DNA of 64,000 nt. It comes from Paenibacillus sp. JJ-223. Lineage in GTDB: Bacteria; Bacillota; Bacilli; Paenibacillales; Paenibacillaceae. The stretch is taken from the NCBI RefSeq assembly GCF_927798175.1, contig NZ_CAKMMP010000007.1, forward strand, positions 186,001 through 250,000. Direction: 5' to 3'. The notes under the pieces were generated by a model, which was not told where the DNA came from, searched no databases, and worked only from the letters and a program-made list of their open reading frames with translations. The translations under genes and the position numbers were made by a program. Shown here in pieces: positions 34,598 to 43,214 of the stretch; position 1 is the stretch's first letter; every line of letters starts with the position of its first letter.

Positions 34598-35386
34598 TTA
34601 ATGCGTTTGAAGCTGCTCCAATCGTTCGGATTGAAGGATGTCGAATAGCTGCTCAAGGTCGGTATGGAGTTCTGAATGGCCTTCGATCAGCAAGCGAATG
34701 TATTCAGAGCCGCATTCATAGAAAAGAAGACGATTATACGGCGCATCTTCTCCCAAATGGTTAAGGGCCAGGCCGAAACGGCTGCGAATCCGGTTCTCGA
34801 TATATCTGGCATAACCTTCGTTCCACTCCAGCCAGCACCAGTATTCGCCCGCTTCCTCGCTTAATGCCTGGAACAAGGCTTGTCTGGCCTGACGAATGCG
34901 ATCCAACTTTTGATCTTTCAGGGCATCCTGCAGGATCCCGATTCGCTGCACGATGGTTTCATCGTCATATGGGAACTCGTAATCAAGCTCCCACGTTACT
35001 CGCCTTCTTTTCTCCATGGTGCGTTTGATTTCAACCCGGTCTCCGATGTGTTCATAATGCTCGTGAACGTAGCAATGCACGAACTCGTGGAACAGATATA
35101 TTTTCATCTCAAAGCTCTGAAAAGCCTCATCGGTGACGATCGCGCACGTACGTTCATTCAAATGATGAACCGGCATTGCCGCCAAACATCCTTCGGGAAT
35201 ATTCAGGTCATCCGGTACCGTTTTGACCCACTCGTACTGCTGTTTCTCAGGCGAATAATCATACATGTATAACAACATTTCATTGGCTACAACGATCGGA
35301 TAGTGATTTGTAAACAACGGATGAATCTGCACCAGTTCCTTCTGCAGCTCATTCAACTCATTGATCTGTTCCAGAAAAGCATCCAT
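34598..35386 (-). CDS. Hypothetical protein with HExxH metallopeptidase motif
   Basis: A 262-residue soluble protein. The segment FHEFVHCYVHEHY contains HExxH (HEFVH), and WNEGYARYIENR, about 80 residues further, offers the third ligand pattern (E-G-x-A-x-Y-x-E) common in gluzincin-type minigluzincins. No signal peptide. ATG 35386 follows GTGAGG by nine bases. The function is unknown; I call it a putative zinc peptidase on motif grounds only. It precedes the phospholipase C-like gene by about 45 bases. Confidence 0.8.
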   Translation of the reverse strand: MDAFLEQINELNELQKELVQIHPLFTNHYPIVVANEMLLYMYDYSPEKQQYEWVKTVPDDLNIPEGCLAAMPVHHLNERTCAIVTDEAFQSFEMKIYLFHEFVHCYVHEHYEHIGDRVEIKRTMEKRRRVTWELDYEFPYDDETIVQRIGILQDALKDQKLDRIRQARQALFQALSEEAGEYWCWLEWNEGYARYIENRIRSRFGLALNHLGEDAPYNRLLFYECGSEYIRLLIEGHSELHTDLEQLFDILQSERLEQLQTH

Positions 35387-35514
35387 CGTGCTCATCCTCA
35401 CTTTATTGGAAGTATAGCCCAATTATACCGGCGACGAATGAGCAATTCACTGAGAGAAAAATGATAATATTGTGCGAGATTTCTTAAGAACTTCTTCGCA
35501 ATAGAAATCCTGCG

Positions 35515-35991
35515 TCATACCTTTGCTCCCTCCTTTTGAACGTTCTGAAGGAATCCCGATTCGCTTAGTACATGTGCTGCATAGGGGTTAAGATTCGGAA
35601 TAGGTTCGTTCAAATCAAAATAGCGGAGCTCCAATCCCTCATCGTCCATCAGGACAGGGGTGCCTTCGATGCCAATCGCTTTAAAGACTGCCGTAACGTT
35701 GTAGACTTCATCGCCGTTGGGATATTGGTAATACGCATCCGCTCCCGATATAACGGTAATCAGCTGCAGAGTGTTCGCCTTTAAACCGCTTTCTTCCCAA
35801 AGCTCCCTGTGCGCCGCTTCTTCCAGAGATTCGCCTGGTTCCAATGAACCTCCGATCGTGCCCCAATCCAGGCTGTCTGCACGCTTTTGCAACAACAAAT
35901 GGCCAAGTTCATTGAAAACGAGCACGCTCGCACCGGCCATAATCAGTGGACGAGACCCAACCTTTTCCCGAAGCTCCATAATGTATCCCAT
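35515..35991 (-). CDS. Nudix hydrolase
   Basis: A 158-residue Nudix protein with a perfect box: GGSLEPGESLEEAAHRELWE followed by ESGL. The start MGYIMELREKVGSRPLIMAGAS is typical of the DR1025/YtkD-like bacterial group. AGGAGGA lies just before the ATG. It begins 10 bases past the HD-domain gene stop, on the same strand, and the two likely share a transcript. A nucleotide or nucleotide-sugar substrate is probable but not identifiable. Confidence 0.94.
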   Translation of the reverse strand: MGYIMELREKVGSRPLIMAGASVLVFNELGHLLLQKRADSLDWGTIGGSLEPGESLEEAAHRELWEESGLKANTLQLITVISGADAYYQYPNGDEVYNVTAVFKAIGIEGTPVLMDDEGLELRYFDLNEPIPNLNPYAAHVLSESGFLQNVQKEGAKV

Positions 35992-36001
35992 AGTCTCCTC
36001 C

Positions 36002-36610
36002 TCAGTGGTTCTGTTGTTCGTACTCCGACCTCAGAATTCCCCGTTCTACTGCACTGCGAATAAGCTCCTGAGCATAGCCCCATAGCGCTTCGGAGCCATT
36101 CGCAATCTCCCGGTTTCGATTCGTAACCTGTTCGCTTGTAATGCCATATTTCTGCCATGTATCGCCTTCGTTTCGGTAATTATGTATGAGCGGCTGCAAC
36201 CGGTCCAAGGATGCCGCGAATTGCGCTTCCTGTGTCTCTTTGGCCTCAAATTCCAGCCATAACCCCATCAACTCATTCGCTTGTTCCGATGGCAACATGC
36301 CAAACAGTCGGCGTGCTGCCTGCAATTCACGTTCGTGCTTGTCTTCATACCCTTTCAGATCATAAGCAAACGTATCCCCGGCATCAATTTCAACCAGATC
36401 GTGGACGAGTAGCATTTTGAACACTTTCAACAGATCGATATCATGGTTTGCATGCCGATGCAAAATTAGTGCCATCATGGCCAAGTGCCAGGAATGCTCC
36501 GCATCGTTTTCCAGCCTGTCCCCGTGCATGATCTTCGTTTTCCGTTCAATCGTTTTTAACTTGTCGATTTCGATCAAAAACTGCATCTCCGCCAGCAAGG
36601 CTTCGTTCAT
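36002..36610 (-). CDS. HD-domain phosphohydrolase (YfbR/5'-nucleotidase-like)
   Basis: A 202-residue HD protein. The metal ligands are visible as H in NDAEHSWHLAM, HD in LLVHDLVEIDAGDTFAYD, and a later Asp in SLDRLQPLIHN, matching YfbR-type 5'-deoxynucleotidases or HD hydrolases of the YfbR family. ATG 36610 lies eight bases after GGAGG. It is followed directly by a Nudix hydrolase gene, a pairing that suggests nucleotide clean-up. The ATG at 36625 is an unsupported longer start. Confidence 0.92.
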   Translation of the reverse strand: MNEALLAEMQFLIEIDKLKTIERKTKIMHGDRLENDAEHSWHLAMMALILHRHANHDIDLLKVFKMLLVHDLVEIDAGDTFAYDLKGYEDKHERELQAARRLFGMLPSEQANELMGLWLEFEAKETQEAQFAASLDRLQPLIHNYRNEGDTWQKYGITSEQVTNRNREIANGSEALWGYAQELIRSAVERGILRSEYEQQNH

Positions 36611-36632
36611 ATCGCTATCCTCCATGGTTTCT

Positions 36633-37481
36633 CTATGTAGATATCGAGTACCAACAAATCCGGTAGCCGAATTTCAAAGACATTCCAAGCCCCTTCGCAA
36701 GACGGATCGATCCTTCATTATCAGGGGAACAATCCCAGTAAGGTTCTATTTCTCTTCTTATACATTCATTGATATAGACTTTTGCAGCCATTGAAGCATA
36801 CCTTTTATAACGATATAGCTCCATGGTTTCAATATCGATGGCATGGATGCGCCCAGCCACGAACGCCGAGAAGCACACACTGGCGATTTGGTGATGCTGC
36901 ACTACAGCGTATCCCAACCCATGTTGGAAAAAGGCTTCGCCAGAATGCCAAAACTGAAGGATTTTCCCCGCCAGAAATTCGCGGTTCCCATAGCCCTCAT
37001 CTTCCAAAAGTTCACGACTTATTCTGACGACGCTTACCGTTTCATCCGGACCATTAGAAACGTTTGGCAAAGGATGAGCAAGCGCCACAGCCCTCTGCTC
37101 ACGCTTCCCAAGAAAACCGAAAACATACTGGACATCGGAAAAAGTCTCTCGATGAACCATGGCTTGACGAAAGGCCTTCTCCCCACGCTCGTTCGTCATG
37201 GCAATCTCGATGCAGTCCTTACCGAGTCTTCGCATCTCCGGTTCCATCGTTTCGCGCATGAATGTTTCCAACTCAACGAGCAGCGTCCCGCGCCAAAAAT
37301 CACCAATGAGTTGAAATCCACCTTGACCTTCAATCCAGAACAAGGCTCCGTTTAGCTCTTCATTCACATATATACGTCCTGGATTTATGCAATCAGCAAC
37401 TGCTCTAACTTCGGCGCCCCCGCTTGAATCAATGAGATGCCTCACCTTCCCGAACTCATGCGGATTAAGTTCCGTGATCAT
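36633..37481 (-). CDS. GNAT acetyltransferase, ZmaR-like
   Basis: A 282-residue protein whose C-terminal half holds the acetyltransferase core (ASVCFSAFVAGRIHAIDIET, then YKRYASMAAKVYINECI), resembling the GNAT group that includes the zwittermicin A resistance protein ZmaR. The N-terminal half is the additional domain of that group (GRIYVNEELNGALFWIEGQG). GGGAGG precedes ATG 37481. Its start overlaps the end of the inositol monophosphatase-like gene by 17 bases, so the two are coupled. Confidence 0.85.
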   Translation of the reverse strand: MITELNPHEFGKVRHLIDSSGGAEVRAVADCINPGRIYVNEELNGALFWIEGQGGFQLIGDFWRGTLLVELETFMRETMEPEMRRLGKDCIEIAMTNERGEKAFRQAMVHRETFSDVQYVFGFLGKREQRAVALAHPLPNVSNGPDETVSVVRISRELLEDEGYGNREFLAGKILQFWHSGEAFFQHGLGYAVVQHHQIASVCFSAFVAGRIHAIDIETMELYRYKRYASMAAKVYINECIRREIEPYWDCSPDNEGSIRLAKGLGMSLKFGYRICWYSIST

Positions 37482-38334
37482 TTTCCAGACCCTCCCTGAC
37501 TGTATTCAGAAAATAATCGCGATGCTCGGGATGACAGGCGATCAGATAAGGCTCGGTGTTCCTTCCTTTGAACGCATTTCCCTGAAAATCCATGACGGTT
37601 GCGCCTGCCTCCTGAGCCATCAATACGCCTGAATACAGATCGTCTCCTTCAGAGTTGTAGAGCACGATGCCATCGATATTTCCTTTGGCTAACATGCACC
37701 ATTGCAAGGTTGGAGCCCACAAACGCATCATTCGTTTAAAAGAAACATCCAGATAAGAGCGGAGCTTCACGGCCCGCTGTTCATGTTGAACTGCATGTCC
37801 TTGAATCCAGCCAATAGTGCCTTTGCGGATCTCCTGTTTCTTTTTGACTAACAGCTGATTATCGTTACAGAACGCCCCTTGTCCGCGAACCGCAACGAAT
37901 AAACGATCAACCATTGGTTCATATATGACGCCAAGCAGGGGTTCAGCCTGATACATCAGCGTGATGGAAACCGAAAATACCGGCAATCCGATCGCAAAGT
38001 TGTTCGTTCCGTCCAGCGGATCGACCATCCAGAGCCAGTCGCTGGTTATGCCATTGTGACCGCGTTCCTCGCTGTGGATGGCATGGGTAGGAAAGGCGCT
38101 GCTGATCGCATCCCAGATGAGCCGCTCCGCTTCGTGATCCACAGCGGTAACGATGTCGCCAAACTCGTCTTTCTCCACCAGACAGGTAATGCGATCAAAT
38201 TGATCCAGCGCCACCTGGCCTGCTTTCCGGATGATGTTTTCCGCCAATAAGCGGGCGGCTTGGATGGTCTGTTCGATCTCACTCACTCCTATTCGCTCAG
38301 ATGGAATATTCATAGATTCGTACTTCATCCCCAT
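37465..38334 (-). CDS. Inositol monophosphatase family protein
   Basis: A 289-residue magnesium-dependent phosphatase fold. Metal-binding signatures are HSEERG (about residue 90), WMVDPLDGTNNFAIGLPVFS and GDDLYSGVLMAQEAGATVMD. It acts on inositol-, 3'-phosphoadenosine- or related phosphates. The start is uncertain: the ATG at 38334 lies inside the upstream GNAT gene (38-base overlap), and later starts near 38313 and 38286 also lack good ribosome sites. It is translationally linked to the genes on either side. Confidence 0.9.
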   Translation of the reverse strand: MGMKYESMNIPSERIGVSEIEQTIQAARLLAENIIRKAGQVALDQFDRITCLVEKDEFGDIVTAVDHEAERLIWDAISSAFPTHAIHSEERGHNGITSDWLWMVDPLDGTNNFAIGLPVFSVSITLMYQAEPLLGVIYEPMVDRLFVAVRGQGAFCNDNQLLVKKKQEIRKGTIGWIQGHAVQHEQRAVKLRSYLDVSFKRMMRLWAPTLQWCMLAKGNIDGIVLYNSEGDDLYSGVLMAQEAGATVMDFQGNAFKGRNTEPYLIACHPEHRDYFLNTVREGLENDHGT

Positions 38335-38752
38335 TGAACAGGTAACCTTTTCCGTTATAGCTCCAACCCTGCTTCTCGTAATACCCGATCAAGTCGGTGC
38401 ACAAATACAGCTTGCCAAGCCCTATTTTATGCGTCTCTTGCACTCCGTGCTTTAGCAGCTGTCCGCCCAGATTTTGGCCGCGATATTCCGAATCGACGTG
38501 CAGGCATGCAAACCAAGGAAATAAATCCTGCCTGCTGTTCAAATCGCTGTGCAACAAAGCATATCCGCCCACGATCCGCTCTCCATCCAGCATCACATAG
38601 AAACGCGGCACCACGCTGTCGGTTACCATGGACCGTTCGATGCAGTCCCGATAAAAGTCAAGGTTCGTTTCCGTTCCCCACTGTTTCCAGAAGTACTGTA
38701 CAGCGGACTGCAACAGCTCCGGCCTCTGCCGGATATCCACGATCTTTAACAT
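38297..38752 (-). CDS. GNAT-family N-acetyltransferase
   Basis: A 151-residue acetyltransferase. Motif A is LHVDSEYRGQNLGGQLLKHG, followed by LGKLYLCTDLIGYYEKQGW, which ends the fold. MLKIVDIRQRPELLQ begins at ATG 38752, eight bases after AAGGAG. The C-terminal part overlaps the start of the inositol monophosphatase-like gene. The sequence is close to the group annotated as GNAT acetyltransferases near antibiotic N-acetyltransferases. Substrate unknown. Confidence 0.92.
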   Translation of the reverse strand: MLKIVDIRQRPELLQSAVQYFWKQWGTETNLDFYRDCIERSMVTDSVVPRFYVMLDGERIVGGYALLHSDLNSRQDLFPWFACLHVDSEYRGQNLGGQLLKHGVQETHKIGLGKLYLCTDLIGYYEKQGWSYNGKGYLFNGDEVRIYEYSI

Positions 38753-38816
38753 GGTCAATTCTCCTTCCGCATTACGTTCGGGCCTAGGATCCCACCTCGT
38801 TTAGGTGACCTGAAAA

Positions 38817-39704
38817 TCAATACTGAATGACTAGCTCACGCACAAAAACAGCCGTTCCATGAATATAAATCTCCATGCCCTGCGCAGTTTTTTGCGCTTT
38901 GACTCCAACTCTTCCATCCCGCCCGATCTCCTGTCCCTGTTCGACTGTAAACTCGGCATGGGATTGTCCGGGTTGAACATAGGTCAGATAATAAGCTCCC
39001 ATCACTCCGGATGCCGTTCCGGTTACAGGGTCCTCCACCGTCCCCGAATACGGAGAGGAGAAATGCCGGGCGTGCATGAATGCCGACAAATCATGGGCTT
39101 CCATACAAAACGGGTGCAGGGAGGATTTGGGATTTTCAAGCAAAATGTCGGGAAAAAGCTGACTATCCGGCCTCATGCGATCGAATGCTTCCAGGCTGCG
39201 GATCGGAATCAGCAGCGTCCACGTACCGGTGCTTCCATATACGATTGGAGCCGTCGGATCAATATCGCTTGCCCTGAGACCCATGGAAGCCGCCAGCCTG
39301 TCCATGTCGCCGTTAAACGGCAAAAAGCGAGGCTGATCCTGTTTCATTTCCATGCGCAGCGTCTCCCCGTCCTGCTCAAAACGAATCGGCAGGTTGCCCA
39401 CATTGGTCTCGATGACTACCGACGTTTTGCCGTTTAACATCCCTCTCGTTTTCAAACCAAACAGCGAAGCCATCGTGGCATGGCCGCACAGATTGATCTC
39501 ATGTCCTGGCGTATAATAACGCAACCGAAGATCGGCCGTATCCGAGCCCAGCACAAACACCGTCTCGTTGAAACCGACGTTGTGCGCTATAAGCTGCATT
39601 TCCGATTCGCTCAAGTGATCTGCGCCGAATACAACGCCTGCCGGATTGCCCTTGCCCGGTGTGGATGCAAAAGCATCATAGTGGTACACGGTAATTTCGC
39701 TCAT
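38817..39704 (-). CDS. PhzF-family isomerase
   Basis: A 295-residue diaminopimelate-epimerase-like fold protein. TPGKGNPAGVVF near the N-terminus, the catalytic-Glu region NVGFNETVFVL, GHATMASLFGL, and DPVTGTASGVMGAYYL near the C-terminus are the PhzF hallmarks. Family members include phenazine biosynthesis PhzF and many isomerases of unknown substrate. No phenazine genes are nearby, so a general role is more likely. GGGGGA precedes the ATG. It starts 13 bases after the YcxB-like gene's frame ends on the minus strand side. Confidence 0.93.
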   Translation of the reverse strand: MSEITVYHYDAFASTPGKGNPAGVVFGADHLSESEMQLIAHNVGFNETVFVLGSDTADLRLRYYTPGHEINLCGHATMASLFGLKTRGMLNGKTSVVIETNVGNLPIRFEQDGETLRMEMKQDQPRFLPFNGDMDRLAASMGLRASDIDPTAPIVYGSTGTWTLLIPIRSLEAFDRMRPDSQLFPDILLENPKSSLHPFCMEAHDLSAFMHARHFSSPYSGTVEDPVTGTASGVMGAYYLTYVQPGQSHAEFTVEQGQEIGRDGRVGVKAQKTAQGMEIYIHGTAVFVRELVIQY

Positions 39705-39726
39705 GGATTAGTCCCCCACTCCATTT

Positions 39727-40233
39727 TTATTTGGCAGCCTGCATATAGGTCCTTACTTGCCGTGCAAAGTCAGCTGCCTCGACTTCTGTTTGAAAAGAAC
39801 GTTTCGGAATAATGTGCGCGCTTGCTTTATTGATGAATATAAAATAATATGCCTTCGTTTCCTGAAAGCTTTCCAATCCCTGCCACTGCGTCGTCCCTGA
39901 AGTCATATCATTGCTCCAACGAATTTCCGACGCCGTGATTTCCAGCTGCTGGTCACCCAGAATGCCTTTGCTCTGACGAGCCAGCTTTTTGATTTTGCCC
40001 TTCGTGCGAAGATATGTATAGATATCGACAAATGCACTTAACAACAATGAAGCAATAATACTATACGTCAAGGAGCGCCCCATTTGCATAAAGATGACCG
40101 TCATAAGGATCGGTAGCGCCACCACCGCGATGAGCATGCCGATGCCGTACATTTTGAGGATCGCTGTTTTGTTCAGATGCCAGTAATCCTCTTCCGTAAT
40201 ATGAATCCGAATCGTATTGTCTTGTTGTTCCAC
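39727..40233 (-). CDS. YcxB-like membrane protein
   Basis: A 168-residue protein. Two membrane helices lie at about residues 25-70 (IGMLIAVVALPILMTVIFM and SIIASLLLSAFVDIYTYL), followed by a cytoplasmic domain with ITASEIRWSNDMTSGTTQWQ, IFINKASAHIIPKRSF and QVRTYMQA. This profile (helix pair plus a WQ--E---T-Y pattern) matches YcxB-like proteins of Bacillales. GTG 40233 is used, with GGGAG 11 bases upstream; a GTG at 40245 sits on top of it. Function unknown. Confidence 0.85.
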   Translation of the reverse strand: MEQQDNTIRIHITEEDYWHLNKTAILKMYGIGMLIAVVALPILMTVIFMQMGRSLTYSIIASLLLSAFVDIYTYLRTKGKIKKLARQSKGILGDQQLEITASEIRWSNDMTSGTTQWQGLESFQETKAYYFIFINKASAHIIPKRSFQTEVEAADFARQVRTYMQAAK

Positions 40234-40410
40234 GCCGACTTGCACTCCCTGTCATTCATAAATTTTGCCCATGTACAAAATCTGGGCACATCGCTTCCAT
40301 GCGTTGTCCGGCTTTTCATAAAATGGCAATCCTTCGCTGGACGCTGCCCCCCATCTCGCCGCCGATTCCGCAAAAGAAGCGATATCATCGTTCTGCCATT
40401 CATCGGCTCT

Positions 40411-41076
40411 TCATAGCAAATCCAGGACCTGCATCAGATCGCTGCATTCGTTATCTGGGATACAATCTCCTTTTAAAGGTCTGCTGTTCCGGTTCAACCA
40501 AACGGCCCGAATACCGACGCTCTGCGCACCATACACGTCGCTGACCAAAGAATCGCCGACATGTATAACCCGCTCAGGCTGCAGTCCGTACCGGGCAAGT
40601 GCTTCTTGAAACATCTCCGGTCTTGGTTTGTAGGCACGAACGTCTTCACTCGTGATGACTCCTGCTGCGTTCAATCCGTGATGTGCCATCGATGCCATAA
40701 TGTCGTCCGTATCGATATTGGACAAAATATATACCGGTAGCGGTACAGCCTCCAGGAAGGGAATCGAGTCGGCAAAAATGCCGGGACGACGCCAATGCGC
40801 CAATTGTTCGCGATTCAATTCCCGTGGTTGCAGGTCTGCTTGAAAATGCCGGAGCGTTTCCGCCAAAGACCGTACATTCAGTTCCCTTTGCGATACGAAA
40901 CGGCTGCCATGGCTATCGTGGAACATTCGCGAAAAGGCCTGCCACCAATAGCTCCCGATGTCGTGCGTTGTACAGTCCACACCTGCCGCCGCCCGCACCT
41001 GCTCGTAGATCGATCGAAGAATATGATCATCTTCATGCACGACCGTGCCGTAAAAGTCCAAGAAAATGGCGTCCAT
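40411..41076 (-). CDS. HAD-superfamily hydrolase
   Basis: A 221-residue HAD phosphatase. Motif I is FLDFYGTVVHED, motif II PVYILSNIDTDD, motif III around VRAYKPRPEMF and motif IV HVGDSLVSDVYGA. A helical cap is inserted after motif I. ATG 41076 has GAGGAGG six bases before it; the frame is open back to 41361 by chance but has no ribosome site. Substrate unknown; the group includes haloacid-dehalogenase-like phosphatases of nucleotides and sugars. Confidence 0.93.
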   Translation of the reverse strand: MDAIFLDFYGTVVHEDDHILRSIYEQVRAAAGVDCTTHDIGSYWWQAFSRMFHDSHGSRFVSQRELNVRSLAETLRHFQADLQPRELNREQLAHWRRPGIFADSIPFLEAVPLPVYILSNIDTDDIMASMAHHGLNAAGVITSEDVRAYKPRPEMFQEALARYGLQPERVIHVGDSLVSDVYGAQSVGIRAVWLNRNSRPLKGDCIPDNECSDLMQVLDLL

Positions 41077-41432
41077 TCGTTTCCTCCTCAGGAATGAAAT
41101 TAGCACGCGCTTATGATGAATATGGATATGTTGGAAAAATGCCACAAAACTATCATAACCGATCTCTACCATTTTGCGAACCGCCTGAGCGGATATAAAG
41201 AAAACGCCCCGCGCCTCTGTTTCGTTCAATAAAAAAGCCGCGCCACAGGCGAGAAAATTCCACCTGAATGACGCAGCGTTATGATAAAATCGGGTATTCA
41301 CCCCAAAGTAAAAATTGATCAAAAAGAAGTTATCCACATCCGAATACTCGCCAGCGCACATATACTACCTGGTTCCATCCCCTTCCGGTTTCAGGCACAG
41401 TCCGTGAATCGACTCCATCTTGCTGCGTCATC
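41077..41432. other. Intergenic region
   Basis: No gene is supported. The HAD frame stays open through most of it, but without a start having a ribosome site. CGCCT/AGGCG-type short complementarity near 41208-41260 is too weak to call a terminator. Confidence 0.4.
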
Positions 41433-41915
41433 TCAATCACCTTTTTTTAGAAAATGAACGGTTTGGCGATATGTCTCCAAGTCATCCATGAACTTCAGGT
41501 TGACGGACGCCATCAACCGATCCAATTGCTCATAACCATGTAGCAAATCTTCTGCGAAGCGGATCATGTCATCTCTGGAAAAGGAAAACCTGTGGGAGTG
41601 AGGAAGTGTTTTGTCTTCAAAAGGAGCCTCTTCTGTAATCCACCTGATCCCTGTTTCCTCATGCAGCACGTCGACGTAATATCCTCCACAGCCAAAGATA
41701 CCGCAAGTGCAGGTAAACATGGGATACTTCCCAGGCTTCAACAACGAGCGGAAAAATTCCGCTTGGACAAAAACTTCGTCCTCACTCAGCTTCATACCGT
41801 TAATGTACAGCCGAAGCGACCACTCCACGACAGGCTTTCGCACACGCTTATGTTTGGAAATATGGTGGAATGCCTCCTTGGTTGCCATCTGAAACTCGGC
41901 AGTTAACTTATCCAT
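41433..41915 (-). CDS. Hypothetical protein with Cys cluster (160 aa)
   Basis: A conserved-looking soluble protein without a family I can name. A cysteine cluster FTCTCGIFGCGGYYVDV near residues 68-85 is followed by WITEEAP; the C-x-C-x5-C spacing could bind a metal. The protein opens with a helical MDKLTAEFQMATKEAFHH, followed by beta-rich segments. Only a weak AAGAG precedes the ATG. It is the last gene of a long minus-strand series beginning near 48576. Its product may act with the small proteins upstream, but nothing in it shows how. Confidence 0.75.
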   Translation of the reverse strand: MDKLTAEFQMATKEAFHHISKHKRVRKPVVEWSLRLYINGMKLSEDEVFVQAEFFRSLLKPGKYPMFTCTCGIFGCGGYYVDVLHEETGIRWITEEAPFEDKTLPHSHRFSFSRDDMIRFAEDLLHGYEQLDRLMASVNLKFMDDLETYRQTVHFLKKGD

Positions 41916-41969
41916 CGCTCTTAAAATTCCCCATTTGTGTCTCTCTCCCTGCGAAATATGCTATCAAAA

Positions 41970-42371
41970 TTACGTGACGCCGTAATATTGCTTATACCCT
42001 TGCACCCACTCTTCCTTGGAAAAGTCGATGAAATCAAAAGGCTCGCATTCTTTAAGATACTGGAGTTCCTTTTTCGCCTGAGGATCGTCATGTCGCTCAA
42101 GATAGTCCACCGTTGCCTGATATCCGGCTCCACATAACAATTGAACATCGATGTAACTGGCGGCATCCTGATTTTTTCGCTTGGCTTGCCATATCATTTG
42201 CGTGTCCTTCACTTGCCCGATACAAAACAGCATAACGCACAACGTTCGCAGCAGCTCGTGATCCTCAGCCGCCATATGTTCAATCTCGCGCTTCAACAAC
42301 TGACGGATCGGTTCCCGGTACGCAGGATCAGGGTCCAATCCGTACAGCTCAAGTACATCCTCTTCGTTCAT
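41970..42371 (-). CDS. Hypothetical protein (133 aa)
   Basis: An acidic, mainly helical protein: MNEEDVLELYGLDPDPAYRE, LLRTLCVMLFCIGQVKDTQM, then QATVDYLERHDDPQAKKEL and FIDFSKEEWVQGYKQYYGVT. This pattern of short helices resembles an ankyrin-like or HEAT-like adaptor, but the family is unknown. No membrane segment or catalytic motif. AAGGGAC precedes the ATG. It is separated from the 115-residue gene by about 50 bases and from the Cys-cluster gene by 54, on the same strand. Confidence 0.72.
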   Translation of the reverse strand: MNEEDVLELYGLDPDPAYREPIRQLLKREIEHMAAEDHELLRTLCVMLFCIGQVKDTQMIWQAKRKNQDAASYIDVQLLCGAGYQATVDYLERHDDPQAKKELQYLKECEPFDFIDFSKEEWVQGYKQYYGVT

Positions 42372-42422
42372 CGAAGTCCCTTCCCGCTTTTTTCAGTATT
42401 TTATTTAACCGAACTCTTCATT

Positions 42423-42770
42423 TCAATACTCTCCGTTGTACTCCACATAATCAGTACGTTTGAACCGTGCCACGTGATATGGAAGATAGATACCATGCGA
42501 GTGAGGAGAAAGGCTTTCGATGAACGCGATGGCCGCATCCACCATATCCTCGGAAACAAACCACGATTCATCCAAAAAACCGCTCAATAGTCCCTCATGT
42601 TCTCCTTTGCATTTCAATGATAAATAGCCGTATCCCGGATCAACAAAGACCAGATTCACGATTTCATCGGCGGCAGGTTCGTTTTGACCATTATAAAATC
42701 GGACCATGATATCGTCTCCTTGACGGAAAATATCTACGTCGCATGAAAATTTTTCATAAACAAATTTCAT
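42423..42770 (-). CDS. Hypothetical protein (115 aa)
   Basis: A small soluble beta-rich protein: KFVYEKFSCDVDIF, DDIMVRFYNGQNE, VNLVFVDPGYGYLSLK and DAAIAFIESLSPHSHG. No family recognised. Its ATG overlaps the stop of the 126-residue gene by four bases (ATGA), so translation is coupled. GGAAGG lies 11 bases before the ATG. The four-base overlap implies the two proteins are made together and may interact, which is only a suggestion. Confidence 0.72.
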   Translation of the reverse strand: MKFVYEKFSCDVDIFRQGDDIMVRFYNGQNEPAADEIVNLVFVDPGYGYLSLKCKGEHEGLLSGFLDESWFVSEDMVDAAIAFIESLSPHSHGIYLPYHVARFKRTDYVEYNGEY

Positions 42771-43147
42771 CGTTTGATCTGCCTTCCATGCATCAAGGAG
42801 CGATACGCCTCTTCAGCAGATAAGCCGTCCTTGACCAGATTGCCTAGCGGGTCGAATACCCGTACCCTGCCCCATCTCTGATTGAGCCAGTCAGCATGCC
42901 GATCCGCTTCCCATCGTTCCTCATGCATCCAGTTTTCGTGCATCCGAGGCCGAATATGTTCAGGAACCCAACAGACCCGGAATCTCTCCAGCTTTTTGTA
43001 TGAGATGTACTTTTCGATCCTTTTCCCATACTTGGACATGCCATATACCAATGCGCTTTCTGCCATGCCGTGATGAAATAAAATGTATACCTTGGCCCCT
43101 ACTCGAAGCCGGTTATCCGTAATGACATTTGCGATGACCGCATACAT
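42767..43147 (-). CDS. Hypothetical protein (126 aa)
   Basis: A basic protein, MYAVIANVITDNRLRVGAKV, with YILFHHGMAESALVYGM in the first third and a C-terminal tail rich in Arg, His and Trp (WMHEERWEADRHADWLNQRW). No family recognised. ATG 43147 follows AGAGGTGA; the frame up to 43195 lacks a site. The following gene overlaps by four bases. The basic Trp/His tail hints at nucleic-acid or ribosome contact, which is only a guess. Confidence 0.72.
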   Translation of the reverse strand: MYAVIANVITDNRLRVGAKVYILFHHGMAESALVYGMSKYGKRIEKYISYKKLERFRVCWVPEHIRPRMHENWMHEERWEADRHADWLNQRWGRVRVFDPLGNLVKDGLSAEEAYRSLMHGRQIKR

Positions 43148-43214
43148 AAAAAACTCACCTCTGTTTCGCTGACGAACTTCATCGAGTCTCAACACGAATC
43201 CAGCTTATTCCCCT

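Noticed and set aside
41077..41361. 95-codon N-terminal extension of the HAD gene
   Set aside because: The HAD motif starts at 41076 with GAGGAGG; the extension has no start with a ribosome site and no HAD-like domain.
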